Of a stretch of 64,000 bases of DNA, positions 18,387 to 25,982 are shown in pieces. The translations under genes were made by a program, and so were the position numbers. This DNA is from an uncultured Anaerolineaceae bacterium (lineage in GTDB: Bacteria > Chloroflexota > Anaerolineae > Anaerolineales > Anaerolineaceae), in assembly GCA_938020565.1 (NCBI GenBank), contig CALIHP010000019.1:1-64000 (forward strand), read 5' to 3'. The notes beneath the pieces were generated by a model. It had not been told where the DNA came from. It did not search any database and was given only the letters and a program-made list of their open reading frames with translations. The first letter of the stretch is position 1, and every line of letters starts with the position of its first letter.

Positions 18387-19343
18387 ATGAAAAACAAAGT
18401 TTTATACATATTGCTGTCAGCCGCTGTTCTCACTTTGATCATAGGCTGCACATCCGGAGATAAACCGTCGGAAACCAAAGTAGTCGTCGGTTGGCTCCAG
18501 AAGAACCAAACGAATGTTTTCGAAACGTACATCAATAAAGGAGGCGAAACGGTTCTAAACGAAAAAAAGAAGACTGGAGAAATCACGGACTTCATCCTTC
18601 TCGATGGGAATACCGATCCTTCCACACAGATTAATCAGGCAAACGATCTGATTAACTCAAGTGTATCCGCCGCTATTCTGCAGCCAGCGGAAGCCGATGG
18701 AAGCGCTCCAGCGCTAAAAGCCCTTACAGACGCCGGGATTCCAGTCGTCGTCGTAAACGCACGAACAAACAATACGGATGAACTCGCCTCCGCATACGTC
18801 GGGTCTAACGACATTGTCGCCGGCGAAATGATGGGGAAGTTCGTCCTCGATAAGCTGGGGGAATCTGGCGGCTATGCGCATCTTATGGGTATGGTCGGGA
18901 ACTCAGCAGCTGTTGAACGCACCACAGGGATTCATAACATTATGGATACAGCGTCCGGATGGACCTTGCTTGACGAACAATCAGCGGAATGGCAGGGAGA
19001 TAAAGCGAGTAAGTTTACGCAAGACTGGATCAATCTCCATGGCGACAACCTGGAAGCAATTATCTGCGACAACGATGATATGGCAATCGCCGCAAAATTA
19101 GCCTGTATCGAAGCCGGACGAGATGACATCGTTGTCATTGGCGTTGATGGAATTCAAAGCGCGCTCCAGATGGTCAAATCAGGCGAGTTAGACGGTACTG
19201 TTTTTCAAGACGGCAACGGACAAGGGAAGAAAGCTGCCGAGCTCGCGATCGAATTAACCAAAGGGAATCAGATTCAAAAAGAATACTGGATCGACTTCGT
19301 CCTCGTCACGCAGAATAATGTTGATCAATACATTTCAGAATAA
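18387..19343 (+). CDS. Sugar-binding lipoprotein of the Rbs-type importer
   Basis: 318 residues, periplasmic-binding protein type 1. The lipobox LIIGC ends at Cys22, so the mature protein is an anchored lipoprotein. Sugar-binding landmarks: ILQPAEADGSAPALKAL, GIPVVVVNARTN, CDNDDMAIAAKLA and IGVDGIQSAL. Relatives include RbsB, AlsB and ChvE-like proteins. Preceded by AAAGGAGAG. A stem-loop follows the stop codon, which may set its higher expression relative to the enzymes downstream. Confidence 0.92.
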   Translation: MKNKVLYILLSAAVLTLIIGCTSGDKPSETKVVVGWLQKNQTNVFETYINKGGETVLNEKKKTGEITDFILLDGNTDPSTQINQANDLINSSVSAAILQPAEADGSAPALKALTDAGIPVVVVNARTNNTDELASAYVGSNDIVAGEMMGKFVLDKLGESGGYAHLMGMVGNSAAVERTTGIHNIMDTASGWTLLDEQSAEWQGDKASKFTQDWINLHGDNLEAIICDNDDMAIAAKLACIEAGRDDIVVIGVDGIQSALQMVKSGELDGTVFQDGNGQGKKAAELAIELTKGNQIQKEYWIDFVLVTQNNVDQYISE

Positions 19344-19360
19344 ATCTTGGTATTAAGGAG

Positions 19361-19388
19361 GAGGCCGGTTATCTTCAAAAATGGCCTC
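19361..19388 (+). other. Intercistronic stem-loop after the sugar-binding protein gene
   Basis: Arms GAGGCC and GGCCTC with a 16-base loop, 17 bases after the stop codon. There is no U run, so it is more likely an mRNA-stabilising or weak attenuating hairpin than a full terminator. Confidence 0.5.
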
Positions 19389-19414
19389 TTCCCCAAAAAA
19401 CAGGCGGAGAAAAA

Positions 19415-20239
19415 ATGTACGAATTAACGAATAGCGGTCTACCCCTTTACTATATTGAAGAAACAGGAATGATCGCCTTAAGTGGAGAACTATCGTTCGA
19501 TGGATATTCTCGAAAATATGCGAGCCAAATGGAAGGATTATTCTATACAAAAAAAACGTTATCCTCAAGCGAGGCAATTTACGACGTTTACCGTGGGATC
19601 CGATTTCCCAAAGACAAGGCGCTTTTAGATGATTTTGAGTTACGCTACGATATCACAGTGATCTACGACGGAACGATCGACGGAGAAAGAAAAAAAACCT
19701 CCGGGCATTATCATGGCTACAATCCAGCCAGAACAGCGACATACGCGGAAGTATATGAGGTTATTAAAGGAAAAGCGCTGTATATTCTTCAACGTGCAGA
19801 TAATTTCAGCGACACAACCGCTGAAATCCAGGTCAATGACCTGAAATTCGCTATCGTCAATGAAGGAGAAGCGATTATCATTCCGCCAAATTATGGTCAT
19901 TGTTCTATCAACATCGGAAGCGGGCCCCTGATTTTCAGCAATTTAGCCTACATCCCTTGCAGCGTACATTATGCCCAGGTCCAACGATACCATGGAATGA
20001 ATTACTACATATTCAACGACAAAGAAAATGAGTTTAAGGTAATTCCGAACAGGCTATATCCCCGCAGCCCCAATTATGAGATTGTGACCGTAAAAGAAGC
20101 GCCAAACCTCGGGATCAAGTTCGGAGTTCCCATCTACAAGAGCTTCCAGGAAAATCCAAAAGCGTTTAGTTATTTAGGCGACCCAGCGCCCTACGAAAGC
20201 CTGATTTTAGAGAACCTGACAGGAGTACAGAAAAAATGA
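19415..20239 (+). CDS. Cupin-type glucose-6-phosphate isomerase
   Basis: 274 residues; matches the metal-dependent cupin phosphoglucose isomerases first known from Archaea, which interconvert glucose 6-phosphate and fructose 6-phosphate. The metal motif is visible: TSGHYHGYNP (histidines near residues 99 and 101), a glutamate in YAEVYEV (near 111) and a histidine in NYGHCSIN (near 161). The N-terminal 60 residues, including FDGYSRKYASQMEG, are longer than in the Pyrococcus enzyme. In this operon the real substrate may be another aldohexose 6-phosphate. It overlaps the next gene by four bases. Confidence 0.88.
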   Translation: MYELTNSGLPLYYIEETGMIALSGELSFDGYSRKYASQMEGLFYTKKTLSSSEAIYDVYRGIRFPKDKALLDDFELRYDITVIYDGTIDGERKKTSGHYHGYNPARTATYAEVYEVIKGKALYILQRADNFSDTTAEIQVNDLKFAIVNEGEAIIIPPNYGHCSINIGSGPLIFSNLAYIPCSVHYAQVQRYHGMNYYIFNDKENEFKVIPNRLYPRSPNYEIVTVKEAPNLGIKFGVPIYKSFQENPKAFSYLGDPAPYESLILENLTGVQKK

Positions 20240-20880
20240 AAAAACTTCAAATTGCTCTCGACTTATTGACCTTGGAAAACGCGCTTGATGTCTTGTCAAA
20301 AGTCGCGGAATACGTCGACATTATTGAAGTCGGGACTCCATTAATCATTTCCGAAGGATGCAAAGCGGTAAAAACAATCAAGCGCAAGTATCCCCAAAAA
20401 ACTGTCTTCGCGGATATTAAAGTCATGGACGGAGGTTCTGTTGTCCCAAAAATCGCTTTTAGCGCGGGAGCCGATATGGTTTCCGTCTTAGCCGCTGCGG
20501 ATGATAAAACGATATTGGCCACGTTGGATTGCGCGAAAGCATTCAGTGGGAAAGTCCTTGTCGACATGTGTTCCGTTGCAGATTTGACCAAAAGAGGAAT
20601 CGAGATTGACAAGATGGGCATCGATTATGTTTGCGTTCATGTGGGCTACGATCTTCAAGATCTGAATATTGACCCAGTAGAAGAATTAAAAAAAATATCG
20701 TCGATGAAAACGAAAAAGGCAATCGCAGGAGGAATCCGCTTAGAGTCTTTTCAGGATGCCGTGAAGAGCGCGGCCGATATTATCGTCGTCGGAGGGGGTT
20801 TATATAATCAGCCAGAAATGGTATCGACAGCAAGGGAAATGCACCATATCATCGAAAGTTTTAATGGAAAACAGGGTTAG
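20236..20880 (+). CDS. hxlA: 3-hexulose-6-phosphate synthase-like protein (orotidine-phosphate decarboxylase superfamily)
   Basis: 214 residues. Joins formaldehyde to ribulose 5-phosphate to give 3-hexulose 6-phosphate, or the reverse. Sequence follows the HxlA type rather than the keto-gulonate-phosphate decarboxylase UlaD: QIALDLLTLENALDV, IIEVGTPLI, ADIKVMDGG (D-x-K catalytic motif, near residues 59-65), YVCVHVGYDLQ and KKAIAGGIRLES. Next gene is the phosphohexuloisomerase, its standard partner. Finding it inside an ABC-importer operon is unusual; a related aldol, epimerase or decarboxylase activity on an imported sugar phosphate cannot be excluded. Confidence 0.85.
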   Translation: MKKLQIALDLLTLENALDVLSKVAEYVDIIEVGTPLIISEGCKAVKTIKRKYPQKTVFADIKVMDGGSVVPKIAFSAGADMVSVLAAADDKTILATLDCAKAFSGKVLVDMCSVADLTKRGIEIDKMGIDYVCVHVGYDLQDLNIDPVEELKKISSMKTKKAIAGGIRLESFQDAVKSAADIIVVGGGLYNQPEMVSTAREMHHIIESFNGKQG

Positions 20881-21444
20881 ATGATGGAAATCAAACAGAT
20901 TACACTCAGCGCCACAGATGAATTACGCCAGATTTTCGAGAAATTAGAAGAGGATCAGGTCAAAACGTTAATCGAAAACATCACACAAGCAGATAAGATA
21001 TTCGTATCCGGAGCAGGACGATCTTTGCTCATGCTTCGCGGATTTGCGATGCGACTGATGCATTTAGGATTTAGGAGCTATGTCGTCGGCGATACAATAA
21101 CGCCTGCCTTCAGCGAAAACGATTTGCTGATCATCGGTTCGGGCTCCGGAGAAACGAGAACGCTGATTTCAATAGCGATAAAAGCCAAGGAAATCGGAGG
21201 AAAAATCACGTTGATTTCAACACGTGAGAAATCTACCCTCAGTAAATTGTCATACGATACAATAATTATTCCAGCGTATACGGATAAAGTTGACGAACCG
21301 TCCCAGAGAAAGCCGCTGCTTCCCGGCGGATCATTATTCGAAGAAGCGCTTCTGGTCCTTCTTGATTCGGTCGTTCTCCCTCTAGCGGAGGTGCATTCCA
21401 TACCCACGACCAAAGCATTTTCATTCCATGCGAATTTGGAATAA
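20881..21444 (+). CDS. hxlB: 6-phospho-3-hexuloisomerase-like SIS protein
   Basis: 187 residues, a single SIS domain. Interconverts 3-hexulose 6-phosphate and fructose 6-phosphate. Family features: FVSGAGRSLLMLRGFAMRLM near residue 40, VVGDTITPAF, LIIGSGSGETRTL and the C-terminal PGGSLFEEALLVLLDS with the conserved glutamate. It starts on the base after the hxlA stop, so the two are translationally coupled, as in other ribulose-monophosphate gene pairs. Confidence 0.9.
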   Translation: MMEIKQITLSATDELRQIFEKLEEDQVKTLIENITQADKIFVSGAGRSLLMLRGFAMRLMHLGFRSYVVGDTITPAFSENDLLIIGSGSGETRTLISIAIKAKEIGGKITLISTREKSTLSKLSYDTIIIPAYTDKVDEPSQRKPLLPGGSLFEEALLVLLDSVVLPLAEVHSIPTTKAFSFHANLE

Positions 21445-21446
21445 CC

Positions 21447-22418
21447 ATGAAAGATACTTTTGTTGGAATTGACGTTGGGGGGACAAATATTAAGATCATG
21501 CTCATGGATTGTGAAAAGACAATCATAGCAGATCACTCAATTCCAACAGAAAAAGAAAAAGGACGTAACTCTATTACAGACAAGATCATTAACATAATTA
21601 TACAGATGTTAACAAACAATCAGGTATCAAGAAACAGAGTAGCCTGCGTCTGCATGGGATTACCGGGAGCTATTAACATCAGAGAGCAAAAAACCATACA
21701 TCTGGCTTATCTTGATTGGAACAATCTTAACCCAACGGATGAAATCGGGAAATTCTTCAATTGTCCGACCTTGATTGATAATGATGCAAGTCTGAACGCA
21801 TGGGGGGAGTATCATTTTTCATATGCGAATCAATATAAAAACATCGTTCTTCTGACGTTAGGAACGGGCGTCGGCTGCGGCGTTATCCTCAATGGAGAGA
21901 TATTTCGGGGATCGTCTTATCTTGGCGCGGAAATTGGGCATATGACAATCGATGCGTCGAGTCCTGAATTATGCCTTTGCGGCAGGGCTGGACATTTTGA
22001 AGCGTTCTGCTCAGGGAAAGCCCTGGCCCGCTATACCTTGGATCAATTAAAACGCTATCCTGACTCAAAGGTCCAGCGCTTATCACAGGAGGCGGGAGGG
22101 AATTTCAACCCGATCATGATAGACAGAGCCGCGCTGGATGGGGATTGGTTAGCATGTAAAATTTTCGCACGATTTAATACATATCTATCAATCGGGATCG
22201 CCAATCTTGTAAATATTTTCAATCCTGAGTTAATACTAATCGGAGGCGGTTTAGCTGCGGCAAAGAACATTCAGATTCCTGCAATAAAGGCCGCCGTCAT
22301 CGAGCGGATCCTTTCGCCGGATCAAATGTGCCAGATTGAAAAAACAAAACTTGGCGGAAAAGCAGGGATGTATGGAGCATGCCTGAAGGCCATGGAACAT
22401 CTGGAGCAGGTAAGGTAA
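21447..22418 (+). CDS. ROK-family sugar kinase
   Basis: 323 residues. Phosphate-binding GIDVGGTNIK at 7-16, catalytic aspartate in LIDNDASLNAWGE (near 110), GTGVGCGVILNG, the ROK signature region EIGHMTI and the zinc site CLCGRAGHFEAFCSG (near 176). Glucokinase, allokinase and fructokinase all belong here. As the last gene of the operon and the only kinase in it, it should phosphorylate the imported sugar at O6, giving the substrate for the cupin isomerase. The substrate is inferred to be a hexose. It starts two bases after the hxlB stop. Confidence 0.9.
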   Translation: MKDTFVGIDVGGTNIKIMLMDCEKTIIADHSIPTEKEKGRNSITDKIINIIIQMLTNNQVSRNRVACVCMGLPGAINIREQKTIHLAYLDWNNLNPTDEIGKFFNCPTLIDNDASLNAWGEYHFSYANQYKNIVLLTLGTGVGCGVILNGEIFRGSSYLGAEIGHMTIDASSPELCLCGRAGHFEAFCSGKALARYTLDQLKRYPDSKVQRLSQEAGGNFNPIMIDRAALDGDWLACKIFARFNTYLSIGIANLVNIFNPELILIGGGLAAAKNIQIPAIKAAVIERILSPDQMCQIEKTKLGGKAGMYGACLKAMEHLEQVR

Positions 22419-22606
22419 GCAGCGCTTTTTACCGAGATACTTTCACCCCTCCTTTCCACGCAAGCTCCATCCGTTCACAGGCTTCTTATAAAAATACCGC
22501 CTAACAGAGCAACCGGTAGTATAATCAGGATAAGTGAAAGAACGCACAATCTCGATGATCCGACGTTCCTTCAATCATAAAGACAAAGGAAGTAGAAGGA
22601 GAATAT

Positions 22607-23824
22607 ATGATTCGTTTTACCTTGCCGCGTGATCTGTATCACGGAAAAGACGCACTTGCTGCGCTGAAGACCTTAACCGGAAAAAAAGCCATGATTTGCA
22701 CCGGCGGAAGCTCGATGAAGAAATTCGGATTCCTCGACAAAACGAAGAAATATCTTGAAGAAGCCGGAATGGAAGTCGCGATCTTCGAAGGGATTGAACC
22801 GGATCCGTCCGTTGAAACCGTCATGCGCGGGGCTGCCGCCATGCTCGAATTCGAACCGGATTGGATCGTCGCGATCGGCGGCGGCTCTCCGATCGACGCG
22901 GCCAAAGCCATGTGGATCAAGTATGAATATCCACAGACGACCTTCGAGGACATGTGCGTAGTTTTCGGTATCCCGAAACTACGCAACAAAGCTCGTTTCT
23001 GCGCTATTTCGTCAACCTCCGGAACCGCTACCGAAGTCACCGCCTTCTCGATCATCACCGACTATCAGAAGGGCGTAAAATACCCGATCGCCGATTACGA
23101 AATTACTCCGGACGTTGCGATCGTCGATCCTGAATTAGCGATGACCATGCCGACCAAACTGGTTGCGCATACCGGTATGGACGCGATGACCCACGCGATT
23201 GAAGCGTTCGTCTCGACCGCCAACAGCGATTACACCGATCCGCTCGCGCTCCATGCGATCGAAATGGTCAAAGCTGATCTCGTTCCGTCGTTCAATAAAG
23301 ACACCGATGCCCGCGCCCGCATGCACGACGCGCAGTGCCTCGCCGGAATGGCGTTCACTAACGCGCTCCTCGGTATCGTCCACTCGATGGCGCACAAAAC
23401 CGGCGCCGCGTTCGACGATTTCGGAGCGCATATTATCCACGGCGCCGCTAACTCGATGTACCTCCCGAAAGTCATCGCCTACAACGCGAAAGAACCGACC
23501 GCTAAGAAACGCTACGCCGCCATCGCCGATTTCATTAAGCTCGGCGGGGCCTCTGACGACGAAAAGATTGCGCGGCTGATCAAGCTGCTCCGCAACATGA
23601 ACGACGAACTCCGCATTCCACACTGTATCAAACATTACGGCGCGGACAGCTACGCGGCCGAAGTCGGCTTTGTTCCGGAAAAAGTCTTCCTCGAACGATT
23701 GCCGAAAATTGCTGAATTGGCAATCGCCGACGCCTGCACGGGATCGAACCCGCGCCAGCCTTCGCAGGAAGAAATGGAAAAACTGCTGAAGTGCTGCTAT
23801 TACGATCTGGACGTCGATTTCTAA
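22607..23824 (+). CDS. Iron-containing alcohol dehydrogenase
   Basis: 405 residues, group III. Cofactor loop GGGSPIDAAKAMW near residue 90, metal ligands in MDAMTHAIEAF (Asp and His near 191 and 195), HSMAHKTGA (near 260) and IIHGAANS (near 277). Members reduce aldehydes to alcohols (ethanol, butanol, propanediol) or oxidise methanol. The AAGGAG before ATG 22607 is strong. It lies 188 bases after the sugar operon on the same strand with a TATAAT at 22520-22525, so likely its own transcript, but an aldehyde-detoxifying link to the operon is possible. A terminator follows. Confidence 0.92.
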   Translation: MIRFTLPRDLYHGKDALAALKTLTGKKAMICTGGSSMKKFGFLDKTKKYLEEAGMEVAIFEGIEPDPSVETVMRGAAAMLEFEPDWIVAIGGGSPIDAAKAMWIKYEYPQTTFEDMCVVFGIPKLRNKARFCAISSTSGTATEVTAFSIITDYQKGVKYPIADYEITPDVAIVDPELAMTMPTKLVAHTGMDAMTHAIEAFVSTANSDYTDPLALHAIEMVKADLVPSFNKDTDARARMHDAQCLAGMAFTNALLGIVHSMAHKTGAAFDDFGAHIIHGAANSMYLPKVIAYNAKEPTAKKRYAAIADFIKLGGASDDEKIARLIKLLRNMNDELRIPHCIKHYGADSYAAEVGFVPEKVFLERLPKIAELAIADACTGSNPRQPSQEEMEKLLKCCYYDLDVDF

Positions 23825-23856
23825 TCCGCGCGTTCGCTGAATCTGAATCGTAAGCC

Positions 23857-23900
23857 AACCTGTCCCACCGCGATTATCGTCCGCATGGGACAGGTTTTTT
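23857..23900 (+). terminator. Rho-independent terminator after the iron alcohol dehydrogenase gene
   Basis: Arms AACCTGTCCCA and TGGGACAGGTT followed by TTTT. The hairpin ends 20 bases before the flavodoxin start, so that gene would depend on readthrough or on a promoter within this stretch. Confidence 0.85.
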
Positions 23901-23920
23901 CATACAAGGAAGGAAACCTC

Positions 23921-24382
23921 ATGAAACCACTTATCATTTATCGCAGTTTTCATCATCACAATACCGAAGCCATCGTCAAAGCAATCGCTCCCATCATCAA
24001 CGCCGATATCATTTCCGCTGACAAGCCGGATGAAATCGATATTGCCGGACGCGATTGTATCGGATTCGCCTCAGGAATCTACATGAGCAACTTTGATAAG
24101 ACGATTTATCGTATCATCGAACGGTTGGGGCCCAAGCCGGGAACGAAAACTTTTACAGTCTTCACATCCGGCGCGAATCTCCGTCGCCCGCCGCGGCGGC
24201 TAACCAAAATCCTCGCGGAAAACGGATACGAGAATCTCGGGAATTTCAGTTGCAAAGCGTTCGACACCTGGGGGCCTCTCCGATTCATCGGTGGAACCAA
24301 CAGGAATCGTCCGAATGAGGCCGATCTGGAAGCAGCCCGCGAATTCGCGGCAGGCTTACTTCCGAAGATCAACGAACAGTAG
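23921..24382 (+). CDS. Flavodoxin-like protein
   Basis: 153 residues from ATG 23921, which has AAGGAAGG upstream; the open frame before it is noncoding. The flavodoxin fold is suggested by IIYRSFHHHNTEAIVKAI (phosphate loop position; the usual T/S-x-T-G-x-T is altered to SFHHHNTE), GFASGIYMSNFD and FTVFTSGA. Small proteins like this carry FMN and act as electron carriers or menaquinone-dependent oxidoreductases in anaerobes. The unusual histidines in the FMN loop are worth noting. Confidence 0.75.
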   Translation: MKPLIIYRSFHHHNTEAIVKAIAPIINADIISADKPDEIDIAGRDCIGFASGIYMSNFDKTIYRIIERLGPKPGTKTFTVFTSGANLRRPPRRLTKILAENGYENLGNFSCKAFDTWGPLRFIGGTNRNRPNEADLEAAREFAAGLLPKINEQ

Positions 24383-24461
24383 CCGTCTCACCCAATATCT
24401 ACACGAAGCCGGCGAACAGGTTTATTACTTGCCGCCTGCTTTAATATCAGCGTTATAAAAA

Positions 24462-24505
24462 TAAAAGCGGCTGCGTTTTCAGAGCTCATCTGACTTCGCA
24501 GCCGC
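24462..24505 (-). terminator. Rho-independent terminator of the DUF368-rhodanese unit
   Basis: Arms GCGGCTGCG and CGCAGCCGC; on the minus strand the stem is followed by TTTTATTTTT. It lies 25 bases after the rhodanese stop codon. Confidence 0.85.
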
Positions 24506-24529
24506 GAAAAAAACAGAGATACGTCCGGG

Positions 24530-24967
24530 CTATTCGTCAGTCTCGATCTCATACGGCCAATTCATAATCCCGCCAAAGTCATAGACCTTCGTATACCCCA
24601 AATCCTTCAGGATCTTCGCCGCCTCCCCGCTGCGATTTCCTGACCGGCAATACACCAACAGCGTCGCGTCCAAGCTCGGAAGCGCGGTTTTCGCCTGCGC
24701 AGCGAGCGAATCGAGCGGAACCAACGCCGCACCCGGAACATGCCCCATCGCATATTCCGCCGCCGAGCGAACGTCGACAACCGTAACCCCGCCGGCATCC
24801 ATCATCTTTTTCGCTTCTTCCGCGCTGATTTTTTGATTAATCACGGTCTCTCCCTGCGGCCTGCGCTCAGGTTCGACCGTCAGCGTCGGAGTCAGTTCCG
24901 TCGCACAGCCGGTCAACGTCGCTGCCGAAATGAGTGCCAAAATAAAAAAAGAAATAAATCGCTTCAC
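24530..24967 (-). CDS. Rhodanese-domain lipoprotein
   Basis: 145 residues from GTG 24967, chosen because AGGAAT lies just upstream and the product then begins with KRFISFF, a clean signal sequence with lipobox LTGC at Cys20. The earlier in-frame ATG at 25009 would put extra charged residues before the signal. The C-terminal rhodanese domain has VVDVRSAAEYAMGHVPGA and the active-site loop CRSGNRS with the persulfide-forming cysteine. It probably acts outside the membrane in sulfur transfer or thiol redox. It begins 44 bases after the DUF368 stop on the same strand. Confidence 0.9.
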   Translation of the reverse strand: MKRFISFFILALISAATLTGCATELTPTLTVEPERRPQGETVINQKISAEEAKKMMDAGGVTVVDVRSAAEYAMGHVPGAALVPLDSLAAQAKTALPSLDATLLVYCRSGNRSGEAAKILKDLGYTKVYDFGGIMNWPYEIETDE

Positions 24968-25011
24968 AATTCCTGATTCCTTTTCCCCGCGAACCGGACC
25001 GTCGGGCAAGC

Positions 25012-25878
25012 CTACCCACCAATCAACGGTTTCCGCTCGACCTTTTCTTCAAAACGACTGAACAGGTACGAAACAATCACGCCAATAATCAGCATCAGAA
25101 GGCAGATCAACAGCGCAACCGGAAAAGATAAACCTGACGCGGCCAGCCCTTCCCCGCTGAGCGCGGGAAAAACGACGACCGGAAAAATGACCAGAGACGA
25201 ACCGATAACCGTTCCGAGGATAAAATGATGCGTACCGGCATAGAAACGATCGAATAAGAAAGCCATCAACCGGGATAGCAGTAAAACACACGCCACCGCG
25301 CCTAAACCGAACGGAATCATCATCGTGAAATCCAGATTTTTAATCCCCTCCGCCATTTTGTCATAAAGTCCAAAATAAATCAGGAAATTCGACGGCGACA
25401 TCCCCGGGACAATAAATCCAAGGGCGAAAACCATGCCGCTGAAGAACCAGACCACCGGGTTAGGAGTAACCTGCGTCAGGCTCTGCTGCCCCATCATCAG
25501 CATCGCGAACAGCAGCGCCGCGGTAACCGCCATGATCAGCAGGTGACCGCCGGAACGTCCGCGCTCGCCCGCCGTCCGAATCAACGACGGAAGCGTCCCC
25601 AAAACGAACCCGATGAACAGGCAGACAAACTGTGCCTCATATTTACCGAAGGCAGCGGAAACGACCGCCGAAAACAGAATAAAGCCAAGCCCGACACCGA
25701 TCACGATCGGCAGAAAAAACCGGAAATTTTTTCCAAAATCCTTCCGAATATCGGCGAGAAACCGAATCAGCGGGTCGTAAATCCCAAAAATAACCGCCAT
25801 GACGCCGCCGGAAAGCCCGGGTAATATTGCGCCAATCCCAACAATCGTACCTTTAATCAGGCGAATAAACCAATCCAT
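25012..25878 (-). CDS. DUF368 membrane protein (PopT-type undecaprenyl-phosphate translocase family)
   Basis: 288 residues with about eight hydrophobic segments. Family blocks: GTIVGIGAILPGLSGGVMAVIFGIYDP near the start and its internal repeat FALGFIVPGMSPSNFLIYFGLYDKM in the middle, an inverted pair of proline-glycine re-entrant motifs. DUF368 proteins have been reported to recycle the C55 undecaprenyl-phosphate carrier for cell-envelope synthesis; this assignment is by family. The rhodanese lipoprotein gene follows in what looks like one unit. Confidence 0.85.
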   Translation of the reverse strand: MDWFIRLIKGTIVGIGAILPGLSGGVMAVIFGIYDPLIRFLADIRKDFGKNFRFFLPIVIGVGLGFILFSAVVSAAFGKYEAQFVCLFIGFVLGTLPSLIRTAGERGRSGGHLLIMAVTAALLFAMLMMGQQSLTQVTPNPVVWFFSGMVFALGFIVPGMSPSNFLIYFGLYDKMAEGIKNLDFTMMIPFGLGAVACVLLLSRLMAFLFDRFYAGTHHFILGTVIGSSLVIFPVVVFPALSGEGLAASGLSFPVALLICLLMLIIGVIVSYLFSRFEEKVERKPLIGG

Positions 25879-25982
25879 CCGTGCTCCTCCTGAAAATAAT
25901 CTTTTGATATTGTATCAAATGCACTTAATATCCTGAGCCTTTTTTCGGAAAGATGTAACAGAGCTGGAACATGCCTCCAACA

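Noticed and set aside
20236..20880. Alternative reading as 3-keto-L-gulonate-6-phosphate decarboxylase (UlaD)
   Set aside because: The YVCVHVGYDLQ and AIAGGI blocks and the PHI gene next door fit HPS better; no ascorbate-type PTS or UlaE/UlaF genes are present.
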